Shown here in pieces: positions 27,010 to 35,286 of a DNA stretch of 64,000 nt. Made by a program: the position numbers and the translations under genes. Location: assembly GCA_023388965.1 (NCBI GenBank), contig JAEWFF010000013.1, positions 20,722 to 84,721 on the forward strand, written 5' to 3'. The stretch is from Pseudomonadota bacterium. Lineage in GTDB: Bacteria; Pseudomonadota; Alphaproteobacteria; Rhizobiales; Methylopilaceae. Each line of letters opens with the position of its first letter. Within the stretch, counting starts at the first letter, position 1. Below the pieces are notes generated by a model that saw only the letters and a program-made list of their open reading frames with translations, was not told the origin of the DNA and searched no databases.

Positions 27010-28236
27010 ATGTCCTCCGATTTTAACCGTATCAGTGCCTTTGTAGAGAGCGAGCGCGAGCGTCAGATCGCCTTTCTCGCCGAAATGGTCCGCGTCCCCT
27101 CCGACAATCCGCCGGGCGATTGCCGGCCTCATGCGGAACGCGCTGCCGAACTGATCGAGGCGCTGGGTTTCGAGGTCGAGCGTCATGCGGTTCCGGAAGC
27201 GTTTGTCCGCGCCAACGGCATGGTGTCCGCGACCAACCTCATCGTGCGCCATCGTTTCGGCGACGGGCCGGTCGTGGCGCTCAATGCCCATGGCGATGTC
27301 GTGCCGCCCGGCGAGGGCTGGACGTTCGATCCATACGGCGCGGAAATCGCCGATGGCTGGATGTATGGGCGCGGTGCGGCCGTTTCAAAATCCGATTTCG
27401 CGACCTATGTCTTTGCGCTTCTCGCGCTGAAGGAGATTGCCGCGCCGTTGAAGGGAACGGTCGAACTGCATCTGACCTATGACGAGGAAATCGGCGGCGC
27501 GGTCGGTCCCGGTTGGCTTTTGTCCGAAGGCATCACGAAGCCCGATTACGTCATTTCGGCCGGCTTCTCGTATGGCGTGGTCAACGCGCACAACGGCTGC
27601 CTGCATCTCGAAGTCGAAGTCACCGGCCGTTCGGCCCATGCCGCAAAGCCCTATACGGGTGTCGATGCCCTTGAAGGGGCGACGCATATCCTCAGCGCGC
27701 TCTATGCCTGGAGAGGCGCGCTCGCCACCCGGACGTCGGCCATCCCCGGCATCGGCAGCCCGCAGATGACGGTCGGCCTCATTCGCGGCGGCATCAATAC
27801 CAATGTCGTGCCTGACCGCATTACCTTCAGGCTCGATCGCCGCATGATCCCCGAGGAGAAGCCGGAAGCGGTCGAGAGCGAATTGAGATCGGTGATCGCC
27901 GAAGCCGCGAAGGCTTTTCCCGAAGCCCATGTCGATGTGCGCCGCATACTTCTGGCCCAGCCGCTGACGCCGACACCGGATTCCGAGAGACTGAGCGCGA
28001 TCATGTGCCGGCATGCAAGCGAGGTCATGGGGGTGCCGGTCGAGGCCGGAGGCGTGCCTCTTTATACCGATGCCCGTCTTTACGCGTCGGCCGGAATCCC
28101 GACCGTTCTTTACGGTGCCGGCCCGCGTTCCATCGAGGAAGCCAACGCCCATCGTGCCGATGAGCGGCTGCCGCTCGCCGAACTGCCGAAGGCAACGGAG
28201 GTCATCGCCCGCACGCTTTGCGAATTGCTGTCTTAG
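27010..28236 (+). CDS. M20-family hydrolase (ArgE/DapE-like) with altered metal ligands
   Basis: Overall an ArgE/DapE-type deacylase of 408 residues. H94 and D96 (NAHGD), the catalytic D158-E159-E160 and a C-terminal NAHRADE histidine are present. The bridging-metal Asp normally found in GRGAADMKG is replaced (RGAAVSKSDF, V125), and the Glu normally in the GEP motif is replaced (DYVISAGFSY, G185). A dimerisation domain with TGRSAHAAKPYTGVDAL is intact. It may be a variant subfamily using other ligands, or have altered chemistry. It follows the amidohydrolase by 9 bases and precedes the ABC transporter genes, so it probably acts on the imported compound or its product. Confidence 0.82.
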   Translation: MSSDFNRISAFVESERERQIAFLAEMVRVPSDNPPGDCRPHAERAAELIEALGFEVERHAVPEAFVRANGMVSATNLIVRHRFGDGPVVALNAHGDVVPPGEGWTFDPYGAEIADGWMYGRGAAVSKSDFATYVFALLALKEIAAPLKGTVELHLTYDEEIGGAVGPGWLLSEGITKPDYVISAGFSYGVVNAHNGCLHLEVEVTGRSAHAAKPYTGVDALEGATHILSALYAWRGALATRTSAIPGIGSPQMTVGLIRGGINTNVVPDRITFRLDRRMIPEEKPEAVESELRSVIAEAAKAFPEAHVDVRRILLAQPLTPTPDSERLSAIMCRHASEVMGVPVEAGGVPLYTDARLYASAGIPTVLYGAGPRSIEEANAHRADERLPLAELPKATEVIARTLCELLS

Positions 28237-28247
28237 GGTCGGGTAGA

Positions 28248-28292
28248 TCGATATCGATATCGAATAGATCGACACCTCCAATATATTTGACA
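28248..28292. promoter_or_regulatory. Candidate operator region of the ABC transporter operon
   Basis: A perfect 16-bp palindrome TCGATATCGATATCGA (28248-28263) lies 15 bases before the 14-mer CAATATATTTGACA (28279-28292), which is identical to the element upstream of the amidohydrolase gene. The 3' end TTGACA (28287-28292) could be a -35 box. The block is about 100 bases upstream of the binding-protein start, in a 155-base intergenic gap. Confidence 0.5.
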
Positions 28293-28391
28293 GATTGAAG
28301 GATCGAGTGAAGGCTTTGCGTCAGACGGGAACGGAAAGTTCCCGCCGGACATCGACAGATGTCCGGACAAAATAAAACGGGAGGAACAGAA

Positions 28392-29177
28392 ATGAATCGC
28401 AGAACCATTCTCGGGCTTGTCTGCGCCGTTGCGGCTTTTGGCGCGCTGCCTTCGGCCGCCTCGGCGGATGCTCTGGAGGACATCACGAAGGCTGGTGTCC
28501 TCCGCGTTGCCGTTCCGCAGGATTTTCCGCCCTTCGGGTCGGTCGGCGCCGATCTGCAGCCTCTCGGCTATGATATCGACACCGCCCGGCTGATTGCCGA
28601 AAAGCTCGGCGTAAAGGTCGAGCTGATACCGGTCACGAGCACCAACCGCATTCCGTATCTGCAGACCAACAAGGCCGATCTCGTCATATCGAGCCTGGGA
28701 CGCAACGCCGAGCGCGAAAAGGTGATCGATTTCACCGATCCCTATGCGCCGTTCTACAATGGCGTGTTCGGCCCCGCCGATATCAAGGTGGAGAAGGCTG
28801 AGGATCTCGTCGGCAAGACCGTCGGCGTCACGCGCGGCGCGGTCGAGGATCTTGAACTCACCAAGATCATTCCCGATGGCGTCAGCGTCAAACGATACGA
28901 GGACAACAACGGCACCATCTCGGCCTTCCTGTCCGGGCAGGTCGAACTGATTGCGACCGGAAACGTCGTCGCGGCGGCAATCGTCGCCAACAATCCCAAG
29001 GTCAAGCCGGAATCGAAATTCCTGATCACCAATTCGCCCTGCGCCATCGGCCTGCGCAAGGACGAGCCGGCATTGCTCGCCAAGGTCAATGAAATCATTG
29101 CGGAGGCGCGCAAGGACGGCTCGCTCAACAAGATTTCGGAGAAATGGCTCGGCATGCCGCTGCCGCAGGAATTCTGA
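28392..29177 (+). CDS. Polar amino acid ABC transporter substrate-binding protein (family 3)
   Basis: Periplasmic receptor of the ABC importer encoded by this and the next three genes. A signal peptide spans residues 1-25 (ending SAASA). The mature protein begins with the family 3 pattern ITKAGVLRVAVPQDFPPFGSV and contains GYDIDTARLIAEKLGVKVELIPV and a KADLVISSLGRNAEREKVIDFTDPY hinge region. 261 residues is normal. Ligand not predictable; the neighbouring hydrolases suggest an N-substituted amino acid or a ureide. ATG at 28392 has GGAGGAACAG just upstream. Confidence 0.93.
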   Translation: MNRRTILGLVCAVAAFGALPSAASADALEDITKAGVLRVAVPQDFPPFGSVGADLQPLGYDIDTARLIAEKLGVKVELIPVTSTNRIPYLQTNKADLVISSLGRNAEREKVIDFTDPYAPFYNGVFGPADIKVEKAEDLVGKTVGVTRGAVEDLELTKIIPDGVSVKRYEDNNGTISAFLSGQVELIATGNVVAAAIVANNPKVKPESKFLITNSPCAIGLRKDEPALLAKVNEIIAEARKDGSLNKISEKWLGMPLPQEF

Positions 29178-29248
29178 CCGGACCCCGATCCCGGGGAGGC
29201 CGAGCGGATGACGCGAGGTCTCCCCGTATCGCGCATGAGGGGTAGGGC

Positions 29249-29920
29249 ATGGGCTACATCTTCGACTTCAGCTCTTTGCTGGATTATACGCCGGTTCTGC
29301 TGCACGGCATCCGGATCACGATCCAGCTCATTTTCGTCGGCGCTATCGTCGGTGTCCTTGTCGGCATCGTATGTGCCTGGATACGTACGCAAGGGCCGAC
29401 TTGGCTGCGGCCGCCGGTATCGATCTATATCGAGCTGATCCGCAATACGCCCTTTCTGGTCCAGCTCTTCTTCATCTTTTTCGGCCTGCCATCGGCCGGC
29501 ATCAAGCTGACCGAGCTTCAGGGCGCGGCTCTGGCCATGATCATCAATCTCGGCGCCTACAGCGCGGAGATCATCCGCGCGGGCATTGAGGTGACGCCCC
29601 GTGGCCAGACCGAGGCCGGGATGAGCCTGAGCATGTCGCGGATCCAGATCTTCCGCCATATTGTCCTTATTCCTGCCCTGCAGCGCATCTGGCCCGCGCT
29701 GTCCTCACAGATCGTGATCGTCATGCTCGGCTCGGCTGTCGTTTCCCAGATAGCCGCGGAAGACCTGACCTATGCCGCGAACTACATCCAGTCGCGCAAC
29801 TTCCGTGCCTTTGAAGTCTATTTTGTCGTGACGGCGATCTATCTCGTCCTGTCCATTCTTCTGCGCCAGGTGTTGCAGGGGGTCGGCTTCATGTTGTTCC
29901 CGAAACGGAGGCGCGTCTGA
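29249..29920 (+). CDS. Polar amino acid ABC transporter permease (HisM/HisQ type), first
   Basis: Inner-membrane permease with about five hydrophobic segments. The early segment ELIRNTPFLVQLFFIFFGLP and the EAA loop GQTEAGMSLSMSRIQIFRHIVLIPALQRIWPAL, which contacts the ATPase, are clear. 223 residues. The stop shares one base with the ATG of the second permease (TGATGG at 29918-29923), so they are translationally coupled. Confidence 0.94.
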   Translation: MGYIFDFSSLLDYTPVLLHGIRITIQLIFVGAIVGVLVGIVCAWIRTQGPTWLRPPVSIYIELIRNTPFLVQLFFIFFGLPSAGIKLTELQGAALAMIINLGAYSAEIIRAGIEVTPRGQTEAGMSLSMSRIQIFRHIVLIPALQRIWPALSSQIVIVMLGSAVVSQIAAEDLTYAANYIQSRNFRAFEVYFVVTAIYLVLSILLRQVLQGVGFMLFPKRRRV

Positions 29921-30576
29921 TGGTCGATTTTACGATCTGGGACATCCTGCGGGGACTCGTTCTGGCCGCTCGCTGGACGGTGCTCCTGTCGCTGGTGGCC
30001 TTCGTATGCGGCGGCATTGTCGGCCTGATCGCGATGTTCATGCGTACGTCCAAGAGCAGGACATTACAGTTCATTGCCCGTGCCTATATCGAGATATTCC
30101 AGGGAACGCCGCTTCTGATGCAGCTGTTCCTCGCTTTCTTCGGCCTTGCGCTGTTCGGCTGGAATGTCACGGCGGGAATGGCGGCAAGCATCGCGCTGAT
30201 CCTGTGGACCGGCGCCTTCCTTGCCGAGATATGGCGCGGATGCGTCGAATCCATCGGCCGTGGGCAATGGGAGGCCTCCGCCAGCCTCGCCATGAACCGT
30301 TGGGAGCAGATGCGCCACATTATCCTGCCGCAGGCGCTGCGTGTCGCCATTGCCCCGACGGTGGGTTTTTCGGTGCAGGTCGTCAAGGTCACGGCCCAGA
30401 CGTCGATCATCGGATTTGTCGATCTGATGAAGGCCAGCACGATGATCGTGAACGCGACTTTCCAGCCGTTCACCGTGTATGGACTGGCCGCCCTGATCTA
30501 TTTCGTATTGTGCTGGCCCTTGTCGAAAGGCAGTCAGGCCCTCGAAAGGAAACTCAATGCCGCTCATCGCAGTTAA
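29920..30576 (+). CDS. Polar amino acid ABC transporter permease (HisM/HisQ type), second
   Basis: Second permease subunit, paralogous to the first. EIFQGTPLLMQLFLAFFGLALFG in the N-terminal half, and the EAA loop GQWEASASLAMNRWEQMRHIILPQALRVAIAP. Heterodimer with the first permease is expected. Its 3' end overlaps the ATPase gene by 20 bases. Confidence 0.94.
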   Translation: MVDFTIWDILRGLVLAARWTVLLSLVAFVCGGIVGLIAMFMRTSKSRTLQFIARAYIEIFQGTPLLMQLFLAFFGLALFGWNVTAGMAASIALILWTGAFLAEIWRGCVESIGRGQWEASASLAMNRWEQMRHIILPQALRVAIAPTVGFSVQVVKVTAQTSIIGFVDLMKASTMIVNATFQPFTVYGLAALIYFVLCWPLSKGSQALERKLNAAHRS

Positions 30577-31282
30577 AGACCTCCGCAAGAGCTTCGGGCC
30601 GCTCGAGGTTCTGCGGGGCATCGATCTGGACGTGGAACTCGGCGAGGTCATCGCGATCATCGGGCGCAGCGGCTCCGGAAAGAGCACGTTCCTGCGCTGC
30701 CTCAACGGACTCGAGACGATCAATTCCGGCTCGATCACCGTCGACGGCGTCACGCTCGCAAACGACGAGAAGCATCTGCGCGCTCTGCGCCTGAAGGTCG
30801 GGATGATCTTCCAGCAGTTCAATCTGTTTCCGCACCACACAGTCGGACGTAATGTCATGCTGGCGCCGATGGTCGTGAAATCCACCTCGAAAGACGAGGC
30901 CGAAGCGATCGCCCGCAAGATGCTCGACCGGGTCGGGCTGGCCGACAAGTTCGACCAATATCCGGATCAGCTCTCGGGCGGCCAGCAGCAGCGCGTCGCC
31001 ATCGCCCGCGCTCTCGCCATGCAGCCAAAGGCTCTGCTGTGCGACGAGATCACGTCGGCGCTCGATCCGGAGCTCGTCAATGAGGTCCTTGCCGTGGTCA
31101 AGGAGCTTGCCGAGGACGGGATGACGCTTCTGATGGTGACGCATGAAATGCGGTTCGCGCGTCAGGTATGCGACCGGGTGGTTTTCATGCATTACGGCTG
31201 CGTTCATGAGCTTGGGGAGCCTGAAGAGGTTTTCTCGAATCCGAGAACCCCCGAACTGCAACATTTCCTGAGCATCAACTGA
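30557..31282 (+). CDS. Polar amino acid ABC transporter ATP-binding protein
   Basis: Cytoplasmic ATPase energising the importer. Walker [10 protein letters not shown] at residues 36-44, Q-loop FQQFNLFPH, signature LSGGQQQR near 139-146, Walker [14 protein letters not shown] near 155-166, and the switch His in VTHEM. 241 residues, HisP/GlnQ-like. Last gene of the importer operon; the following 170 bases up to rlpA have no recognisable gene. Confidence 0.96.
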   Translation: MPLIAVKDLRKSFGPLEVLRGIDLDVELGEVIAIIGRSGSGKSTFLRCLNGLETINSGSITVDGVTLANDEKHLRALRLKVGMIFQQFNLFPHHTVGRNVMLAPMVVKSTSKDEAEAIARKMLDRVGLADKFDQYPDQLSGGQQQRVAIARALAMQPKALLCDEITSALDPELVNEVLAVVKELAEDGMTLLMVTHEMRFARQVCDRVVFMHYGCVHELGEPEEVFSNPRTPELQHFLSIN

Positions 31283-31452
31283 GTCCGGTTTGCCCTTTGG
31301 TTGTGCATGGGGTATCGGCCTGAATTCGCTTCAGGTTTGGCGCTTTGGGCGCTGCGCATTGTCGCCGCGGCCCGGATTAAGGCAATTCAGCCACCTTTTT
31401 GACACTTTGAGCGGGCCATTAACGCCTGTGGCGGGGATCGGACGGGGACCGG

Positions 31453-32310
31453 ATGAGGGTTGTAACCTCGGGCAGGCGGATTGAGGCAGGAGCGGGCACT
31501 TCGTGCCGCGCGTATTCCGGTGCGCTGGTCCTGTGCGCGTTGATGGCTCCGGTGCTTCTGACGGCTTGCACGCCCTCCAAGGTCGATCCGCGTGTCGGCG
31601 CTCTCGCGCCAAGCCCGCAGATCGTCGATCCGGGGCAGGAGATTCCCAAGGACGACGAGGCTCTGGCCGCAATAGCCACTCCCTACAAGGTCGCCGGCAA
31701 GGCAGGGGAATCCGGTGAGACGCCCGAAGGCTACAGCGCCGAGGGGCTCGCCTCCTGGTATGGCGGCGGATTCCACGGCCGCCAGACGGCCAATGGCGAG
31801 ATTTTCGACAAGAGCGCGCTGTCGGCGGCTCATCCGAGCCTGCCGCTGCCGTCCTATGCGCGGGTGACGAACGTCAACAATGGCCGCTCCGTCGTCGTGC
31901 GGGTCAACGATCGCGGGCCGTTCCACGGCGACCGCGCGCTCGACGTCTCCGAACGCGTCGCCGATGTTCTCGGCTTCAAGCAGCGCGGCATGGCCCGGGT
32001 GAAGATCGATTATGTCGGCCCGGCCTCACTGAAGGGCAGCGACGACGAAAAGCTGCTTGCCAGCTATCGAGACGGGCACGGGACCGGCGTCGCACTGGCG
32101 AGACTTGAGCCCGCCGCCGCTGTGCCGGCCTCCACGCCGACCGTGACGGAGACACCTGTGACGGAGACGCCCGCGCCGACGCCGTCCACACGCATCGCCA
32201 ATTCCTTCTCGGGCTTTTCCAGCCCGCAGCCTCTGGCCCGCGAAAGCGGCATGGTCCAGCCGGTTCTGAGCGGCTATGCATTCGGCCCGCCCGCGCTCGG
32301 CGGTCTTTGA
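31453..32310 (+). CDS. rlpA: RlpA-like lipoprotein with double-psi beta-barrel domain
   Basis: Septal-ring associated lipoprotein; some family members are lytic transglycosylases on naked glycan strands. A lipobox LTAC ends at Cys39 after a hydrophobic stretch, so it is likely lipid-anchored. The DPBB domain (about 95-185) has GLASWYGGGFHGRQTANGE, SYARVTNVNNGRSVVVRVNDRGPF and DVSERVADVLGF. There is no C-terminal SPOR domain; instead a Thr/Pro tail with repeats of TETP. The following gene is an S11 peptidase-like protein on the same strand, 65 bases on. Confidence 0.9.
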   Translation: MRVVTSGRRIEAGAGTSCRAYSGALVLCALMAPVLLTACTPSKVDPRVGALAPSPQIVDPGQEIPKDDEALAAIATPYKVAGKAGESGETPEGYSAEGLASWYGGGFHGRQTANGEIFDKSALSAAHPSLPLPSYARVTNVNNGRSVVVRVNDRGPFHGDRALDVSERVADVLGFKQRGMARVKIDYVGPASLKGSDDEKLLASYRDGHGTGVALARLEPAAAVPASTPTVTETPVTETPAPTPSTRIANSFSGFSSPQPLARESGMVQPVLSGYAFGPPALGGL

Positions 32311-32375
32311 TAATCCCCACCGTGCATTGAACCGCACGCCCCGCTCGCGCTAACTAACGCCGAGGCTTGAGGCGC

Positions 32376-33560
32376 ATGGCGCGACGTTTTCCGATTCTGC
32401 TCGTCTGTCTTGCGGCGGCCTGTGCCTTTGCCGCGCTGCCGGCGCTCGCCTTCGAGAGCGATGCACGCCAGGCGATCCTGATCGATTCGACGAATGACAG
32501 CGTGCTCTACGTCAAGGACGGCGATACCGCGTTCCCGCCCGCGAGCCTCGCGAAGCTGATGACGCTCGCCGTGACCTTCGACAGCATCAAGCGCGGCTGG
32601 CTGGCTCCGTCAGCGCCGTTCGTGATGTCCGAGCACGCGTGGCGGACGGGCGGCGCGCCGGCCCGCACGACGACCATGTTCGCCCGCGTGAAAAGCGAGG
32701 TCTCCGTCCACGACCTCATTCGCGGCGTCACGATCGTCATCGCCAATGACGGCGCGATTGCGCTGGCGGAAGGCATTGCGCAATCGGAGGAGAAATTCGC
32801 TGCGCGCATGAACACGATGGCCCGCGAACTCGGCATGGCCTCATCGCATTTCGTCAATGCGACGGGTTTTCCCGCCGAGGGCCAGGAGACGACGGTGCGC
32901 GATCTTGGCCGTCTGGCGCAGCATATCGTGACGGCCTATCCCGATCTCTATCCCGTGTTCTCGGAACCCGAAATGACGTTCGGCGGCATCCGCCAGCTCA
33001 ACCGCAACCCGATCATCGGCCAGTATACCGGGGCCGACGGCATGATGATCGGCTCGGTCGAAGGACAGGGGCACATGATCGTTGCCTCCGCCGAGCGCGA
33101 CGGCAAGCGCCTGATCGCCGTATTGACGGGATTGTCCGACGAGAAGATGCGCGTACGGGCGACGAGCGCGCTGCTCGATTGGGGCTTCGGAAGCTATCTC
33201 GACCGCAATCTGTTCACTGCAGGGGACACGGTCGCCTATGCGCAGGTCTTCGGTGGCACCAAGGGCGCCGTGCGTCTCGTGGCGCCGGAGAAAGTGACTT
33301 TGCCCGTGCCCAAGGACGGCAATGCCCGTATCGTCGCGCGCGTGCATTATCGCGGACCGATCACCGCGCCGGTGCAGAAAGGCGACCGCATCGGCATTCT
33401 GCGCATCACGCGAGACGGCCAGCTTCAGCGTGAGGTTCCGCTCATTGCCGACGAAGCGGTCAGCGAAGGCTCGATGCTGCAGCGCGCGCTCGACGCCGGC
33501 TACGAACTCATCGCCGGGCCGCTGCACCGTTTCACCGCAAAAATTCTCGCGGGCGCCTGA
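32376..33560 (+). CDS. D-alanyl-D-alanine carboxypeptidase-like protein (S11) with altered motifs
   Basis: PBP5-type S11 protein of the periplasm: signal peptide (residues 1-25, ending ALA) and the first active-site motif S57-L-A-K60. The second motif, normally SxN, reads I122-A-N124, and the third, normally KTG, reads M224-I-G226 within GADGMMIGSVEGQGH. The C-terminal beta domain (after about 255) is present. Loss of two of three catalytic motifs argues for weak or absent carboxypeptidase activity. ATG at 32376 was preferred over an in-frame TTG at 32367. It lies between rlpA and tmk, the usual position of the normal enzyme gene. Confidence 0.85.
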   Translation: MARRFPILLVCLAAACAFAALPALAFESDARQAILIDSTNDSVLYVKDGDTAFPPASLAKLMTLAVTFDSIKRGWLAPSAPFVMSEHAWRTGGAPARTTTMFARVKSEVSVHDLIRGVTIVIANDGAIALAEGIAQSEEKFAARMNTMARELGMASSHFVNATGFPAEGQETTVRDLGRLAQHIVTAYPDLYPVFSEPEMTFGGIRQLNRNPIIGQYTGADGMMIGSVEGQGHMIVASAERDGKRLIAVLTGLSDEKMRVRATSALLDWGFGSYLDRNLFTAGDTVAYAQVFGGTKGAVRLVAPEKVTLPVPKDGNARIVARVHYRGPITAPVQKGDRIGILRITRDGQLQREVPLIADEAVSEGSMLQRALDAGYELIAGPLHRFTAKILAGA

Positions 33561-33563
33561 TCG

Positions 33564-34211
33564 ATGACCGAGAGGCGGCGTTTCATTACCTTCGAAGGCG
33601 GGGAGGGGGCAGGGAAGTCCACGCAGGTCGAGCTTCTGGCGGGTCGGCTGCGTGCCTACGACTTCGATGTCGTGACGACGCGCGAGCCGGGCGGCTCGGC
33701 CCAGGCCGAATCCCTGCGCGATCTTATTCTGTCCGGACAGGCGAAGCAGTTCGGCGCCTTTGCCGAAACCACCCTGTTTTCCGCCGCGCGCATCGATCAT
33801 CTGCGCACGACCATCGACCCCGCGCTCGCGCGTGGATCGTGGGTGCTGTGCGACCGCTTTCTCGATTCGACCCGCGCCTATCAGGGCGCGCTCGGCAATC
33901 TCGATCCCCGCATTCTTCGCGCGATGGAGCGTGTCGTCGTGGGCGACAGCATGCCGGGCCTGACATTCCTGCTGGATCTGCCGCCCGAAGAAGGCCTGCG
34001 CCGCGCGCGGATGCGTTCGCGCGGCGAGACGCCGGACCGTTTCGAGAGCGAAGAGATCGATTATCACCGTTCGCTGCGCCACGCTTTTCTGGACATAGCG
34101 GCCAAGGAGCCGGAGCGCATTCGCGTGATCGACGGTCTCATGACGGCCGACCGCGTCGCCGATGCGATCTGGAAGGAAGTCATCGATACGTACGGGCTGG
34201 ACGCGGCATGA
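33564..34211 (+). CDS. tmk: Thymidylate kinase
   Basis: Phosphorylates dTMP to dTDP. P-loop EGGEGAGKST at residues 11-20, the DR(F/Y/H) motif CDRFLDSTRAYQG and LID-region Arg residues (RRARMRSRGETPDRFE). 215 residues is normal. It starts three bases after the S11 peptidase gene and overlaps holB by four bases (ATGA). Confidence 0.97.
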   Translation: MTERRRFITFEGGEGAGKSTQVELLAGRLRAYDFDVVTTREPGGSAQAESLRDLILSGQAKQFGAFAETTLFSAARIDHLRTTIDPALARGSWVLCDRFLDSTRAYQGALGNLDPRILRAMERVVVGDSMPGLTFLLDLPPEEGLRRARMRSRGETPDRFESEEIDYHRSLRHAFLDIAAKEPERIRVIDGLMTADRVADAIWKEVIDTYGLDAA

Positions 34212-35269
34212 GCGACAACGACGCTCTCGAGCCCGACCGGCTGGACGATACGCCCCATCCGCGCGAGACGCTGAGCCTGTTCGGGCATGTGGGTGCCGAA
34301 AAGCTGCTGCTCGATGCCTATCGCTCGGGGCGTATGCACCATGCATGGATCGTCGGGGGTGAGGAAGGCATCGGCAAGGCGACTCTCGCCTATCGCCTCG
34401 CGCGCTTCATCCTCGCCAATCCCGACCCGGACTCGCCCGCCGTGCAATCGGCGTCATCGCTCGACGTCGCGGCTGAGGTCCCGGCGGCGCGCCGCATGGC
34501 CCAGCAGGCCCATCCCGATCTGTTCGCGCTGCGGCGCGGTTTCACCAAGGACGGCAAGAATCTCATGTCCGAGATTTCCGTCGGCGAAGCGCGCAAGCTC
34601 GTCAATTTCTTCACGACGACGGCAGGCGAAGGTGGATGGCGCATCGCCATCGTCGATACGGCGGACGATCTCAACACCAACGCCGCCAATGCGCTGCTCA
34701 AGGTTCTCGAGGAGCCGCCGCCGAGATCGCTGTTCCTGATCCTGTCCTCGGCTCCGAAACGGCTGCTGCCGACCATCCGCTCGCGCTGCCGCACGCTGGC
34801 GCTGAAGCCGCTCGCAAATGATGAATTGCTGCAGGTGCTGGCCACGCTGCCCGATCTTGCGGGATCGGCGGATGCGGACGAGCTTGCCCGCATCGCCGAA
34901 GCGGCGGAAGGCTCGGTGCGCCGCGCGGCGGGCATGCTCGCGGAAGACAGCATGGTCCTGCGCGATGTTCTCGCCGGAATGCTCGATCGCGTGCCGGAGA
35001 TCGACATGGCCCAGCTTCACGGCCTGGCGGATCGGATGACCGGCCGCGAAGGCGCCGCGCGTTTTGCCTTCATGACCGGGTTTGTTCAGGACTGGCTGCA
35101 TGAGCAACTGACGCGCGGAGCGGCGAGGGGGGATTCGCGCCTTGCGGCGTGGGCGGCACTGTGGGAGAAAACGGCCCGCACGGCCCGCGAGGCCGAGATC
35201 TACAATCTCGACCGGCGCCCGCTTGTGCTTTCGATTTTCTCCGATCTTTCCGCCACGATGCGCGGTTGA
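34208..35269 (+). CDS. holB: DNA polymerase III subunit delta'
   Basis: Clamp-loader subunit delta'. Visible AAA+ features: an altered P-loop [16 protein letters not shown] (functional in shape), the Asn/Ala-rich sensor block [29 protein letters not shown] and the SRC motif IRSRCRTL. 353 residues. ATG at 34208 overlaps the tmk stop; the frame is open further upstream inside tmk but that part is a shadow. It precedes metG by 17 bases in a compact operon. Confidence 0.95.
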   Translation: MSDNDALEPDRLDDTPHPRETLSLFGHVGAEKLLLDAYRSGRMHHAWIVGGEEGIGKATLAYRLARFILANPDPDSPAVQSASSLDVAAEVPAARRMAQQAHPDLFALRRGFTKDGKNLMSEISVGEARKLVNFFTTTAGEGGWRIAIVDTADDLNTNAANALLKVLEEPPPRSLFLILSSAPKRLLPTIRSRCRTLALKPLANDELLQVLATLPDLAGSADADELARIAEAAEGSVRRAAGMLAEDSMVLRDVLAGMLDRVPEIDMAQLHGLADRMTGREGAARFAFMTGFVQDWLHEQLTRGAARGDSRLAAWAALWEKTARTAREAEIYNLDRRPLVLSIFSDLSATMRG

Positions 35270-35286
35270 TCCTATTCGGGCGCGAA

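Noticed and set aside
31399..31404. TTGACA hexamer upstream of rlpA as a promoter
   Set aside because: No acceptable -10 hexamer at 16-18 bases, and single hexamers occur by chance.
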